DNA of 64,000 bases from Calditrichota bacterium (GTDB lineage: Bacteria > Zhuqueibacterota > Zhuqueibacteria > Zhuqueibacterales > Geothermadaptataceae): contig QQUE01000012.1 of assembly GCA_008501765.1 (NCBI GenBank), positions 248,001 to 312,000 of the forward strand. The letters are read 5' to 3'. Shown here one piece after another: positions 16,046-25,420 of this stretch. The notes under the pieces are model-generated. The model did no database searches, had not been told where the DNA came from, and saw only the letters and a list, made by a program, of their open reading frames with translations. Position numbers and translations under genes: made by a program. Each line of letters opens with the position of its first letter. Within the stretch, counting starts at the first letter, position 1.

Positions 16046-18535
16046 TCACTTCACACTTTCTGTGCGGTCAAATTTTAGAATTGTAGCGGGCAGTAAAATG
16101 AAATCTGCGAACAGCGCCAGCGCGATAACCATGGTGCAGTAAAATGCCATATCCGAATTGAGGACGAAATCAGAGTAAGTTAATGCTCCAAAACCCGCGA
16201 TGAGAATGACGGATGTGAAAACCAGCGGTGCGGCAACTTGCCGAAAAGCGTAGAGTATCGCTGCTTTTTGGTCGAGCCCTTCGTGCTTGCCTTTGAGATA
16301 TTTTGTCAAATAATGCACCGTATCATCCACCGCAATTCCCAAAGTAATCATGCCGACGATGGCCACTGACATGTTCACCGGAATTTGCAGTAAACCAATG
16401 ACACCGAAAACGAATGTGATGGGCCAAATATTGGGTATCATACTAAAAAAGCCGATTCGCAAAGATTTGAAAGTAATCATCAAAACGATGGTGATGAATA
16501 CGAATGAGATCATCAGACTTTTCAGCATCCCGGGGATAGCGACCGTGAAAAGTCGCCCAAACATGATGGGCACACCCAGGGCAGGAATCGCTGATTCAGG
16601 ATTGTTGTCCTGTAGCCATGCTTCAATTTTTTTCGCATGCCCCATAAGTTCAAATGACGAAATTGAGCGCACAAAAGCGGTCACCCGCGTACTGCGATTG
16701 CGTATGTCGATCTGATTTGTCAACGACATTCCCTGCGGCAACGACATCTGATAAAGCAATAAGTACTGGGCAATCAACCTGCGGGCATTTATTTTCTCAC
16801 CGTTTTCCGAAAGTTCGCCATCGACCGGGATGCGGTAATAGGCGGGATCATCGCCGTGCATGGTTTTATTGATACGTTTGATAATATCAACAATGCTGGC
16901 GACATAAGTGATCTCAAATTCCGGGTGCTCCGAGATAAAATCTTGAAATCGTTCCAGTTTGTTCAAGTAGGCCGGATCGTAGATACCATTATCTTCCCCT
17001 GAATCAAAATTGAACTCGATGGGGTTGACGCCAATTATATTTTCGTCGATGTATTTGGTGGCTTGCCGGAATTCTGTGTGATCAGCGAAATATTTGACGG
17101 CCGTATTGTCCATTTTAATTTGAAAAACAAAATAGAGTGCAAAAACGCTGGTCACCAGCGCGACATAGCGGATACTTTTCTGATATTTATAGACAAAATT
17201 GGCCAGCCATTCCCAGCCTTTTTCCTCGTGGGCTTCAATCGCTGAATGATCCACTTCCCGTTTTCGAAATGGCAACAGCGACAAAAAAGCGGGCAGCGTA
17301 AATACCGAGGCAAAAAAAGCATAAAGCGTACCGGAGCCTGCAAAGAGTCCCAAATCCTGAAACGGGGGAATGTCCTGCACCATCAAGCTGAAGAAACCGA
17401 TAGCTGTCGTTATCGAGGTGATCATACACGGAAGAAAGTTTTTCTCAACTGTGTAAATTACCGAATGGCGTTTATCGAGGCCGTTGCGCAATCCGCGAAA
17501 AAAAATGGCCAATACATGCACTGAATCGGCGATAGCGACGGCAACGAGCATTTGCACAACATTGGTTGAAGCGTTGGTCAGCGATAAATTCATCAAGCCG
17601 ATAAACAATGCGATGGGGAAAACAACCGAGGTCAAAAGCAATAAAACTGGCGAAATCGTGCCCCAGAACGAACGCAGTGAGACTGCCAAAAAGATCATGA
17701 TAAAAAGGAACATAAACGGAATCAGGTTTTGCACATCATCCTGGGCAAATTTTTGAAATGCCGTATTCATCATCACCGTTCCAGCCAGGCGAATTTCGAT
17801 ATCCGGATTATAATAGATATTGGCTTCCACCTCGCCGCTCTCACCGATAACCTCAGGCTCGGTAAACTTTTTCACAAGTTTTTCCATTCCCTCGCGCGCC
17901 TCTAAGAATCCATTGGGGAAATCACGCGGAATGATCACCTGCAACTGAATTTGTGTGATGTCGCCTTTTTGTGAAATGAGAAATTTCGGCATCAGCGGAT
18001 CTTCGAGGGCGCGTTTCTTTTTTTCCAGCATTTCCGGGCGTGTCAATGGAATGTCATCGATAAAATCTTCCACCAGGAGATCGTCATCATCCACATAAGT
18101 ATAGTTGAAATTTGTCATTCCGGATACCCGGCTGACGTAAGGCAATGTCCACGATTGGTCGGTAATATATTTGAGCGTCGCCAGGTTGCGGTTGTTAAAT
18201 AAATCGCCGTTTTTCGCCACCACAACGATAATCAAGTTTTCCTCTTTGGAGAAGATCTGCTGAAATTTATCGTAAGCGACAAGCTCCGGATTATCGTCTT
18301 CAAACCAGACATGATAATCGGCATCAAAAAATGGCGGAGGGGTGACATGCGAAGAATCCGCCGCCAGCGGATTGTTGCGAATTTTTGCCATATACGCCCC
18401 GTGCTCGCCCACCACTTTGCCCCGATTCGCCAATCCGGCAACGAGTCCGATGAGCACGACACAGTTGAAAATGATGATAGGCCAGCGAAACTTCAGTACA
18501 AACTTCCCGATTCGAGTCGGTGTATCACCAAACAT
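16046..18535 (-). CDS. RND/MMPL-family exporter
   Basis: Protein of 829 residues with two homologous halves. Each half has one N-terminal membrane helix, a large periplasmic domain and a bundle of five or six helices (about 12 in total). The helix-4-type motifs are visible as VAVAIADSVHVLAIF in the first half and GITLGIAVDDTVHYLTK-like sequence in the second, with the aspartates expected for proton coupling. This is the SSD/MMPL class of RND proteins that move lipids or hydrophobic compounds across the inner membrane. Start ATG 18535 is preferred over a TTG eight codons upstream because AAAGGA is correctly spaced. It is the last gene of an operon with an outer-membrane protein and a LolA-like protein, suggesting a lipid or lipoprotein export route. 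Confidence 0.9.
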   Translation of the reverse strand: MFGDTPTRIGKFVLKFRWPIIIFNCVVLIGLVAGLANRGKVVGEHGAYMAKIRNNPLAADSSHVTPPPFFDADYHVWFEDDNPELVAYDKFQQIFSKEENLIIVVVAKNGDLFNNRNLATLKYITDQSWTLPYVSRVSGMTNFNYTYVDDDDLLVEDFIDDIPLTRPEMLEKKKRALEDPLMPKFLISQKGDITQIQLQVIIPRDFPNGFLEAREGMEKLVKKFTEPEVIGESGEVEANIYYNPDIEIRLAGTVMMNTAFQKFAQDDVQNLIPFMFLFIMIFLAVSLRSFWGTISPVLLLLTSVVFPIALFIGLMNLSLTNASTNVVQMLVAVAIADSVHVLAIFFRGLRNGLDKRHSVIYTVEKNFLPCMITSITTAIGFFSLMVQDIPPFQDLGLFAGSGTLYAFFASVFTLPAFLSLLPFRKREVDHSAIEAHEEKGWEWLANFVYKYQKSIRYVALVTSVFALYFVFQIKMDNTAVKYFADHTEFRQATKYIDENIIGVNPIEFNFDSGEDNGIYDPAYLNKLERFQDFISEHPEFEITYVASIVDIIKRINKTMHGDDPAYYRIPVDGELSENGEKINARRLIAQYLLLYQMSLPQGMSLTNQIDIRNRSTRVTAFVRSISSFELMGHAKKIEAWLQDNNPESAIPALGVPIMFGRLFTVAIPGMLKSLMISFVFITIVLMITFKSLRIGFFSMIPNIWPITFVFGVIGLLQIPVNMSVAIVGMITLGIAVDDTVHYLTKYLKGKHEGLDQKAAILYAFRQVAAPLVFTSVILIAGFGALTYSDFVLNSDMAFYCTMVIALALFADFILLPATILKFDRTESVK

Positions 18536-18585
18536 ATATTTTCCTTTCGATTTGAACAAAATCTGTTTTAAGAAAAAATTTTATG

Positions 18586-18640
18586 GCCACAGAGAACACG
18601 AAGCTATTAATGGACACTTTAACTCTGTGTTCTCTGTGGC
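18586..18640. repeat. CCACAGAG-type palindromic repeat, copy 1
   Basis: GCCACAGAGAACAC 18586-18599 pairs perfectly with GTGTTCTCTGTGGC 18627-18640. It belongs to the CCACAGAG/CTCTGTGG family of dispersed intergenic repeats. Two relatives occur at 25287-25370 and 32941-33041. Confidence 0.7.
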
Positions 18641-18660
18641 GAAATCTATAATTAACAATC

Positions 18661-19932
18661 TTAAAAATTATAAGCCAATTCAAGAATAAGCCGGTCAGCA
18701 TGGGAGAATAAATCCAGCGGAGAACTCTCGACAATCAGATCATTAAAGGCAATTTTAATGGTAAAAATCTCCCGCAGCCGTTCTTCGTATTCAATGCGCA
18801 GCAAAATATCTTTCTTTTCATAATCATAAAAACTGCCCATTAACAGGCTGCGGTCGCTGACGTTGTTAAAAACATAGCGCAATCCGGAAAACAAATAGGA
18901 TTGAAATGGACGAAAGCCCTCCAGTTCCCCGGATTTTTTTCCCGCATCCGAATCCCCGATAATTTCAGCAATAAATCCGATATCATGATTTTCGATCAGG
19001 GCTGAATAGAACGTATATTCAAAACCAATCGTGTAGGCCAGGTAATCTGGCTTGATTCTTTCTCCCAGCTGGTTGACAATCTCTCGCTGAAAAGCTGTGT
19101 GCACGGTTTCCCCTTTTACCAGCCAGGCCCCCAATTCACCCTGAAAAGTAAGCCCTGTTTTATGGACCAAACGATATTGATGCTGAAATTCCATCGCGGC
19201 GTTAAATTTTGGCAGCAGGCCGGGAAAGCGATTGTAGCCATTGAAATAAAAGAATCGCGTATCGATATTGTCGAAAAATGGCCGCTGAAAACTCAGGGCA
19301 ATCTGTGGCCGCCATTCATCTTTGGCGCTTTGAAATTGATGGGAGCTGGCGTCATTGAGTACATTCAATCCGAAAGAAAACCGATTTTCATCAACCGGAA
19401 ATCGGGTTGCACGCATCCGGGCCAAATAATATATCTCGAAAACCTGCTCGGTTTCTGTCGGCAGGATCAGCCGTGTCCGCACGGCCAGTTCACCAAATTT
19501 ATCTGCGTCCAGAAAATCACTTTCTAAATCAGTCTGGTTGAGGAAATCCGCCTGACTGATGCTCTCCACAGTTTTCCAGGAAAAGGTTTGCATGCCGGCA
19601 CGGACCTCGAAATTGTCGCGAAAATAATCGAGGTAAAGGTCCTCAATTTCATAGCGGTTGCGATCTGCATTTTCAAAATCATACAATAAACGCTGATTCA
19701 AGCGAATTTCCAAAGGAGCGTCAAAAACCAGTGTCATGTCGAGAGCGCCGCACAACGAATTCACCGATTCCGGCATTTTCGCGTCCGGCGCTTTGCGCGG
19801 AAAATACCACGTGTCAATTCCAAGATTGCCTTTATAATTTAAGCTGACCGATTCACTTAAATTGATATTTTGTGCAGCTGCCGGACTGGCAAAAGCAATT
19901 AGAGAAAGCAGCAACACCAGAACTCTATTCAT
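18661..19932 (-). CDS. Outer-membrane beta-barrel protein
   Basis: Protein of 423 residues. Signal peptide 1-20 (ends AAAQ), then alternating beta strands throughout and a C-terminal strand ending in Asn-Phe (LILELAYNF), the BAM recognition pattern. Shape and operon position recall the DUF1302-like outer-membrane proteins that accompany RND/MMPL exporters and LolA-like proteins. Transcribed between the LolA-like gene and the exporter. Substrate unknown. Confidence 0.75.
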   Translation of the reverse strand: MNRVLVLLLSLIAFASPAAAQNINLSESVSLNYKGNLGIDTWYFPRKAPDAKMPESVNSLCGALDMTLVFDAPLEIRLNQRLLYDFENADRNRYEIEDLYLDYFRDNFEVRAGMQTFSWKTVESISQADFLNQTDLESDFLDADKFGELAVRTRLILPTETEQVFEIYYLARMRATRFPVDENRFSFGLNVLNDASSHQFQSAKDEWRPQIALSFQRPFFDNIDTRFFYFNGYNRFPGLLPKFNAAMEFQHQYRLVHKTGLTFQGELGAWLVKGETVHTAFQREIVNQLGERIKPDYLAYTIGFEYTFYSALIENHDIGFIAEIIGDSDAGKKSGELEGFRPFQSYLFSGLRYVFNNVSDRSLLMGSFYDYEKKDILLRIEYEERLREIFTIKIAFNDLIVESSPLDLFSHADRLILELAYNF

Positions 19933-20088
19933 TTAAATACCACCCAAATTCATAATTTTAAAAATCTTCTGAACCGAATGCCGTTGGAAAACTTAACTCA
20001 TTTATCGAATCTTTGCAGGAGATATAAACGCACGCCCGCGAATGTTCCACTGAGCCTTGCCTTCCGATTCATCGAATAAAATTGAACA

Positions 20089-20853
20089 CTATTTTAAAAT
20101 CCGCTGTAAACTACGCTTGTTAAAATCTTTAACTTGCAGCCCGGTTTTCATCTGCCGGTCGTTAAAATGCAGAATACTAACCTTTCCCGATTGTAAATTC
20201 TGCATGCGCATTTCAGAGGCACGCCATGTACCGGAAGGATACTTCTCCCACCCTTTGAGCGTCAGGACTTTGAGCAGGCTGTTTTTGCGATCGGTATATT
20301 CGCTGCGCAACATCAAGTAACTGTCCTTCGCATACCATGTTTTAATCCGCAAATAACCTGAGTTTTCATAAACAGGCGTACGCTGAAGGATGTAACAATC
20401 CTTCCCATCATATATTTCCTCACTCACCAGTTCGTATTCAAATTTATCCAGCGTATTGCCTGAGATATCTTCGTAAGCAAACTCGGATCCCATAAACGCA
20501 CCCGATTTATTTTTCGAAGATATTTTTTTCACCCGGCGCAATTCGGGCAGATACAGCCACTGCTTGTCATCGCCTGCTGGATTTTGATACGTCAACAAAC
20601 CGGTGCCGCGCACATCGGCAGGATTAAGAAACTGAATAATGGAATAGTCCTCAGAATTTGGACGTTCAATAGTCATGTTGCGCAAATTTCGCGTCACCGT
20701 GTCCTTATTGGCATTGATCAAATACATCGTCGTTTCAACTTTTTCGTCGATGAAATTACGTTGCGTTGCATTCGCTTTTTCAGCGATTTCGCGGCCGGTT
20801 TCATTGGCGAGCAATGTGCCGGCGAAAATCAGAATAAGAAAAAAATTGTTCAT
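20089..20853 (-). CDS. LolA-like outer-membrane lipoprotein-sorting protein
   Basis: Protein of 254 residues. Signal peptide about 1-17 (ends LLANE). It matches the LolA-like family often annotated as outer membrane lipoprotein-sorting protein: EKANATQRNFIDEKVETTMYL, NPADVRGTGLLTY, DDKQWLYLPELRRVKKISS, GSEFAYEDIS and YLRIKTWYAKDSYLMLR. Such proteins have an open beta-barrel for lipids and are encoded with MMPL exporters, as here. Start ATG 20853 is chosen over the TTG at 20865 because GGAG lies 6 bases upstream. First gene of the minus-strand operon, divergent from the AraC-type regulator. Confidence 0.88.
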   Translation of the reverse strand: MNNFFLILIFAGTLLANETGREIAEKANATQRNFIDEKVETTMYLINANKDTVTRNLRNMTIERPNSEDYSIIQFLNPADVRGTGLLTYQNPAGDDKQWLYLPELRRVKKISSKNKSGAFMGSEFAYEDISGNTLDKFEYELVSEEIYDGKDCYILQRTPVYENSGYLRIKTWYAKDSYLMLRSEYTDRKNSLLKVLTLKGWEKYPSGTWRASEMRMQNLQSGKVSILHFNDRQMKTGLQVKDFNKRSLQRILK

Positions 20854-20914
20854 TGAATTCTCCAATATTAATAACTGCTAAAAATATTTTTAATTATTTT
20901 TACTCTTTTTGACC

Positions 20915-20974
20915 TTGACAGTATACAAAATAAAAAATAAAAAGTTATTGACAGTTTCTGAAAAAAAATTGACA
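20915..20974. promoter_or_regulatory. Three TTGACA hexamers in the divergent control region
   Basis: Exact TTGACA occurs at 20915-20920, 20948-20953 and 20969-20974 in an otherwise AT-rich stretch between the LolA-like gene (start 20853, -) and the AraC-type gene (start 21020, +). They may be -35 elements for the regulator gene or repeated binding sites for the regulator. No clear -10 could be fixed. Confidence 0.45.
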
Positions 20975-21019
20975 TTTTACGACAAAATACGAAATTACTA
21001 ACCGTGAGGTGATTTGAAC

Positions 21020-22036
21020 ATGGCAACTGCTTCTGTAAGTCTTATTAATTCCATCCTTTTTGCTGCGGCAAAAAGAGGGATCGAAAAGAATGTATTATTG
21101 GATCTGATTGATTTGGATGAGGCAACAATTCAGAATCCGCAAAACCGGGTAGCTTGTGAAAAACCCGGAAAATTGTTACGCCTGGTTACAGAACTTCTCG
21201 ACGATCCCTATTTCCCGCTTTACTACGGGCAGCAATTTCAGCCATCCAACTTTTACATTCTCGGTTATCTCATCTCAAACTCCCCCACCGTACGCGAAGC
21301 ATACAAGCGGACAGAAAAATTTGCCCGTCTCGTCGGTGACGGTATGCGATTTGAACTTATAGAGGGAGAATCCAAAAGCCGGATTCGCATAGAATTAGTA
21401 GATGAAAAAATGAAAATCGACCGGCAGTATTGCCTCGTGGGATGTGTGACGCAACAAGTAACAGCTATCCGCTATTTTGTCAGCAAACAAAAAATATCTC
21501 CCCTCGCCATCTATTTTGCTCACGACTTTGCAGGTGAAATCGATGAATTTGAAAAACAACTTGGCTGTAAGGTTTATTTCGGCGCAGAAAATTATGAGAT
21601 CGTGTATGACAATGTCACTTTGGACCAGCCCATCACCCACGCCAATCCTGAGCTTTATCCACTGCTGGAAAAATATGCCGAAGCCATTTTGGAAAACGTA
21701 AGCGAATCACAAAGCATAAGCCATCAGGTCAGCAAAGAAATAATGCAGCTCATCCCGGGGAATCAGGCCAGTTTGGAAAATGTAGCTGCCAATTTATCGC
21801 TGGGTGTGCGGACCTTGCAAAGGCAACTCAAAGATGAAAACAACTCCTTCAATGCGCTGCTGAAAAAAGTGCGTAAAGAGATGGCAATCGATCATCTGAA
21901 AAAAGGCCAGCTTACAATTGCTGAGATCTCGTATTTGGTCGGATTTTCCGAGCCCAGTGTCTTTCACCGCTCTTTTAAAAACTGGACAGGTTTTACCCCA
22001 AAAAATTTTCGCAAAAACAACTTCGCTACTGCTTAA
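21020..22036 (+). CDS. AraC-family transcriptional regulator (OruR/ArgR-like sensor domain)
   Basis: Protein of 338 residues. The N-terminal 200 residues resemble the Arabinose_bd-type sensor domain of the OruR/ArmR-like group (RLVTELLDDPYFPLYYGQQF, YILGYLISNSPTVREAYK). The C-terminal 100 residues are two helix-turn-helix motifs: SLENVAANLSLGVRTLQRQL, then TIAEISYLVGFSEPSVFHRSFKNWTGFTPKNFR. ATG 21020 is preferred over TTG 21014 because GAGGTGA at 21006-21012 is then well spaced. It very likely controls the divergent LolA-like/OMP/MMPL operon. The ligand is probably a small lipophilic compound or fatty acid (inference). Confidence 0.92.
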   Translation: MATASVSLINSILFAAAKRGIEKNVLLDLIDLDEATIQNPQNRVACEKPGKLLRLVTELLDDPYFPLYYGQQFQPSNFYILGYLISNSPTVREAYKRTEKFARLVGDGMRFELIEGESKSRIRIELVDEKMKIDRQYCLVGCVTQQVTAIRYFVSKQKISPLAIYFAHDFAGEIDEFEKQLGCKVYFGAENYEIVYDNVTLDQPITHANPELYPLLEKYAEAILENVSESQSISHQVSKEIMQLIPGNQASLENVAANLSLGVRTLQRQLKDENNSFNALLKKVRKEMAIDHLKKGQLTIAEISYLVGFSEPSVFHRSFKNWTGFTPKNFRKNNFATA

Positions 22037-22093
22037 TGGTTCAGCCACGCAAAGGCAGCGAGGCCTAATCTAAAAGTAATTGCTGTAGAAAAT

Positions 22094-22193
22094 CCCCTCC
22101 TTTTCCAGGAGGGGCAGGTAAAAATTTGTCCAGAATTTAAACCAGGGGTGGTTGAGTCACACAGGTATTTGCATTTACTACTACAACCACCCC
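22094..22193. repeat. GGAGGGG/GGGGTGGTTG palindromic repeat, copy 1
   Basis: Two hairpins: CCCCTCC 22094-22100 with GGAGGGG 22108-22114, and GGGGTGGTTG 22145-22154 with CAACCACCCC 22184-22193 (both perfect). This is a widespread type of intergenic repeat. A second member lies at 62771-62947, and a C-rich relative is carried inside the MITE at 34208-34419. The 417-bp gap between the regulator and the acyltransferase holds no other recognised feature. Confidence 0.6.
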
Positions 22194-22453
22194 CAACCTT
22201 TCCTTCTGAAGAATGGGAGCTTTTAGTTACTTAAAAGTTCCCTTCGAATCCGTGATTTTCCACAAAACTCTTCCGAACGATCCGATTCGCATCGACTGCA
22301 AAATTTGTGTGAATTGCATTCATAATTTCCTTTTAAAAAATATAAAATTAGTGTATTTTATAGCACTTCTCCACGCGACGAAAAAAAGATTCACAGACTA
22401 TCTGTTCCGACGGTAAATTGTCGCATAATTTGATTTCGTAAAGGGAGTATCGT

Positions 22454-23374
22454 ATGCTGAACTTTCTTCCGGCACCAATTCTCGGGGCCGCGTCATTGCT
22501 GTTTATCAGTGTTAATACAATATTTTGGAGCATAATTTTATACGTATTTATTTTTTTTAAACTCATCAGCCCATTGAAATCGATACGTCTTTTTTTCGCG
22601 CGCGTGGCAACAGTTTGTGCCCGGTTCTGGGTAGAATGCAACAGTTTCATTTTCCGGGTAACACAAAAAATGGAGTGGGATATCGAAGGTCTGGAAAATT
22701 TGGACCGCAAGAAATCTTATCTTTTAGTCAGCAACCATCGTTCATGGACGGATATTTTCGTCCTGCAGCAAGTCTTTAAACGGGAGATCCCGTTTCTAAA
22801 ATTTTTCTTAAAAAAGGAACTCATTTGGGTACCCTTTCTCGGATTCGCCTGGTGGGGCCTGGATTTTCCATTCATGAAACGCTACTCCCGGGAGAAGCTG
22901 AGAAAACACCCTGAATTGCGCGGCAAGGATATTCAAACAACGCGTGACAAATGCAAGAAATTTAAGGATACCCCGGTTTCCGTTATCAATTTTTTAGAAG
23001 GGACACGCTTCAATTTTGAAAAAAAAGAAAAACAAAATTCACCCTTCATCCATTTGCTCAAACCAAAAGCCGGTGGCATTGCGTTGGTGCTTTCAAGCAT
23101 GGGCGATTATCTCAGCAACATTCTCGACATAACCATCGTTTACCCCGGCAACCAACCACCCCACAAATTCTGGGATTTGCTCAAAGGCAATATACCCAAT
23201 GTTACAGTTCGCGTAAATGCATTGCCGGTACCGCAAAAAGTTGTGGGTAAAAATTATAGTGAAGACACGCCGTTCCGGCAGGGATTTCAGCAATGGGTCA
23301 ATGATTTGTGGCAAAAAAAGGACAAGCAGATCGACAGTATTATTACCCGATACAGGCAATCTGATAAAAGTTAA
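22454..23374 (+). CDS. Lysophospholipid acyltransferase (PlsC superfamily, YihG-like)
   Basis: Protein of 306 residues. One or two N-terminal membrane helices (about 12-38). The PlsC signature H-x4-D is H95-D100 (SNHRSWTD). Further motifs are FMKRYSR and FLEGTR (about 178-183). It transfers a fatty-acyl chain to a lysophospholipid at the inner membrane. The length and the LGFAWWGLDFPFMKRYSRE stretch are those of the YihG/acyltransferase group. ATG 22454 follows AAGGGAG at ideal spacing. Monocistronic. Confidence 0.9.
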   Translation: MLNFLPAPILGAASLLFISVNTIFWSIILYVFIFFKLISPLKSIRLFFARVATVCARFWVECNSFIFRVTQKMEWDIEGLENLDRKKSYLLVSNHRSWTDIFVLQQVFKREIPFLKFFLKKELIWVPFLGFAWWGLDFPFMKRYSREKLRKHPELRGKDIQTTRDKCKKFKDTPVSVINFLEGTRFNFEKKEKQNSPFIHLLKPKAGGIALVLSSMGDYLSNILDITIVYPGNQPPHKFWDLLKGNIPNVTVRVNALPVPQKVVGKNYSEDTPFRQGFQQWVNDLWQKKDKQIDSIITRYRQSDKS

Positions 23375-23618
23375 TACCGGGAAATAAATCGCCTATTCTC
23401 TAATTCCATTCCAGTTAAAAAAAACAATCTCACCAAAGTACTTCCTTTGAAATTTCAGGGGCATTTCTTTTGGATAATCATAAGATGAATCGATTTATCC
23501 TTTTCTTCCAAAATAATATTCTCAAAATCCATACAAGTTAAATGCTGAATTTAATTTCACTTATCCAATTTTTAACAAATTTTTTTAATTTCTAAAATAA
23601 CCAATTTTAATTTTTTTC

Positions 23619-23671
23619 TTGCAAATTTGAAGTGCCTTTTGTACCATTACACCACACGGTACAAGTGGTAC
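23619..23671 (+). promoter_or_regulatory. Promoter and GntR-type operator upstream of the GntR gene
   Basis: TTGCAA 23619-23624, a 17-base spacer and TACCAT 23642-23647 give a plausible promoter. The -10 box is covered by an inverted repeat, TTGTACC 23639-23645 with GGTACAA 23658-23664, followed by a further GGTAC at 23667-23671. The position fits autorepression by the YtrA-type GntR protein encoded 33 bp downstream. Confidence 0.55.
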
Positions 23672-23703
23672 GAATAATTTTAAACCTGCATAGGATTTAG
23701 AAA

Positions 23704-24084
23704 ATGGACATAACCATTGACATCGAAGATTCAGCCCCATTGTTTGCGCAGTTGGTGGAACAAATCAAAGAGGCTGTGCTAAAAGACAAAATCAGCCCCG
23801 GCGCTCCCTTGCCTTCAATCCGGCAACTTGCCAACGATCTCCGGCTTAATAGTAAAACTGTGGCCAAAGCCTATCGATTATTGGAGCGGGATTCGGTCAT
23901 TCAAACACGTGGTTATCGCGGTACATTCATCCACCCGGATGCGAAGATCAACTGCACCGTCGATTTGGGTGAGTGGGTGATTGCAAAGTTGAGCGATGCT
24001 ATTTCCGAGTTAAGAGACGGGGGAGTTACCGACTCAGAAATCCGCATTGCATTTGGGAATTTAATGAATAAACGTACTATTTAA
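23704..24084 (+). CDS. GntR-family regulator, YtrA subfamily
   Basis: Protein of 126 residues. The winged helix-turn-helix (about 10-78) reads PLFAQLVEQIKEAVLKDKIS, LPSIRQLANDLRLNSKTVAKAYR, RDSVIQTRGYRGTF. A short C-terminal helical tail of about 45 residues without an effector domain follows, as in YtrA regulators. These usually repress their own operon, which commonly contains ABC or small membrane proteins. Here the operon continues with three membrane-protein genes. A palindromic operator candidate overlaps the promoter. Confidence 0.92.
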   Translation: MDITIDIEDSAPLFAQLVEQIKEAVLKDKISPGAPLPSIRQLANDLRLNSKTVAKAYRLLERDSVIQTRGYRGTFIHPDAKINCTVDLGEWVIAKLSDAISELRDGGVTDSEIRIAFGNLMNKRTI

Positions 24085-24094
24085 GGAGATAGAA

Positions 24095-24958
24095 ATGCCA
24101 GAGAATTTTTTATTTTATATCGTATTTTTAAGCCAGATAATTCTGATATCATTTTATTACCCAAGGCAAATTCTCAGCCGGATCGCATACGTCCTGCGAA
24201 CTTTTCCGGCATCGAAATACCCCAAACTCTACCCGAAACAAGTCGCCTTTTATGAGATTGGGCAAAGCATTTACCGGGTGGTAAATCACCTCATTTTAGC
24301 GCTCGGTTTCATCGTGCTGATCGCAATTGCAAGTTGGGATTCTGGTTCATCTGGAAAGGTCTCCGAAGCTATTCCAGTGGCCTATTTCTTCGTACAAATG
24401 ATCCCGTTATTCATCATGGAATTTTCCGGATTTGCCTATTTTAAACTTATGCGCAAAGCCGATATGCGCACAAAACGCAAGGCTGATTTACTTCCGCGGC
24501 GCTTGTTTGATTTTATCTCGCCACTGGTATTTGTGGCAGCTGTTATTATGTTTCTATCTTGCATCGGATTTTTCTACAGTTTGCACCAATTTAAGATTGA
24601 TTGGAGCAATGATACTTTTACGATCCTGCTGACGCAACTCGCCACGAACCTGCTATTCGCCGGCATCATTTATTGGAATTTGTATGGCAAGAAAATAGAT
24701 CCATATCAAGATGGCAATGATCGGTTAAAGCAGGTCGAAGTTACAATTAAATCATTGTTTTTTATGAGTATTGCATCCAGCTTGTTTCTCATGATTTTTG
24801 AAGCAATTGATGAATTTAACCTGGATTATTTTGAGCCGGCTCTTATGAGTGGCTATTTTCAATTCATTCTATTTATTGGCCTCGGTTCGATGTTGAGAAA
24901 TCAGCGAATTGAGGATATGAATTTTGACGTTTACAAGGAAGATGCCGCCACCATTTAG
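24095..24958 (+). CDS. Polytopic membrane protein, unknown
   Basis: Protein of 287 residues with about seven membrane helices (roughly 5-22, 64-83, 96-116, 138-160, 176-197, 218-240, 248-268), with basic loops such as RKADMRTKRKADLLPRR. AAGGAG overlaps the stop of the GntR gene and precedes ATG 24095 by 6 bases, so the two are coupled. No family recognised. In many YtrA operons the equivalent place is taken by an ABC-transporter permease, but no ATPase gene is present here. Confidence 0.75.
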   Translation: MPENFLFYIVFLSQIILISFYYPRQILSRIAYVLRTFPASKYPKLYPKQVAFYEIGQSIYRVVNHLILALGFIVLIAIASWDSGSSGKVSEAIPVAYFFVQMIPLFIMEFSGFAYFKLMRKADMRTKRKADLLPRRLFDFISPLVFVAAVIMFLSCIGFFYSLHQFKIDWSNDTFTILLTQLATNLLFAGIIYWNLYGKKIDPYQDGNDRLKQVEVTIKSLFFMSIASSLFLMIFEAIDEFNLDYFEPALMSGYFQFILFIGLGSMLRNQRIEDMNFDVYKEDAATI

Positions 24959-25010
24959 GTGTAAAAGTTGAAATCAGCAGATGAAATAAAATTAAGCGAG
25001 GAGATGTAAA

Positions 25011-25178
25011 ATGGAAACGATGGGATTACTTGGATTTGTTTTTGGCTTATCCGGTCTCTCTTTTAGCCTGACCGCCATGGGGCAAGTGTCCAGTTTAAAG
25101 AGTGAATTCGAAGAGTTCAAAAAGAATATGCCAGGGAGTGACACCAGTAAAAATCAGCCCGGATCTGAAGATAAATAG
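25011..25178 (+). CDS. Small membrane protein (55 residues) of the GntR module
   Basis: Sequence begins METMGLLGFVFGLSGLSFSL, giving one N-terminal membrane helix (about 4-24). A charged, probably coiled segment (SLKSEFEEFKKNM) and a polar tail follow. GAGGAG 7-12 bases before ATG is a strong ribosome site, and the gene sits 52 bp after the polytopic membrane protein. These features support a real small gene. Function unknown; a regulatory or assembly partner of the upstream protein is a guess. Confidence 0.7.
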   Translation: METMGLLGFVFGLSGLSFSLTAMGQVSSLKSEFEEFKKNMPGSDTSKNQPGSEDK

Positions 25179-25222
25179 GCACAATTCAATGCCCCAAAAC
25201 CCGACTTAATCAAAAATTATTT

Positions 25223-25395
25223 GCGCTGTTTAAGAAACGGTATGAATTATCCAACAGCTTGGAATGAAATATTATTCAGGCAACAACTCTCACAAAGCCA
25301 CGGAGCCCACAGAATTTTATTTTTAAGTCATTCTCTGCGGCTCTCTGCGAGAGAATTATATCAGGCTATAAATTAACTTATTATTTAAACAGAGC
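25223..25395. repeat. Composite element with GCxCTGTTTAA ends, copy A
   Basis: Left end GCGCTGTTTAA (25223-25233) and right end TTAAACAGAGC (25385-25395) are complementary at 10 of 11 positions. The left subterminal 18-mer AACGGTATGAATTATCCA is shared exactly with the element at 62727-63031. Inside lies a CCACAGAG-type repeat (25287-25370). Likely a small mobile or recombination-prone shell carrying another repeat. Confidence 0.5.
25287..25370. repeat. CCACAGAG-type palindromic repeat, copy 2
   Basis: CTCTCACAAAGCCACGGAG at the left is roughly complementary to the segment containing CTCTGCGGCTCTCTGCGAG at the right. The end GAGAATTATaTCAGGCTAT matches the end of the copy at 32941-33041. Confidence 0.6.
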
Positions 25396-25420
25396 CAAAT
25401 TATTTTAACGGAGAAGACAT

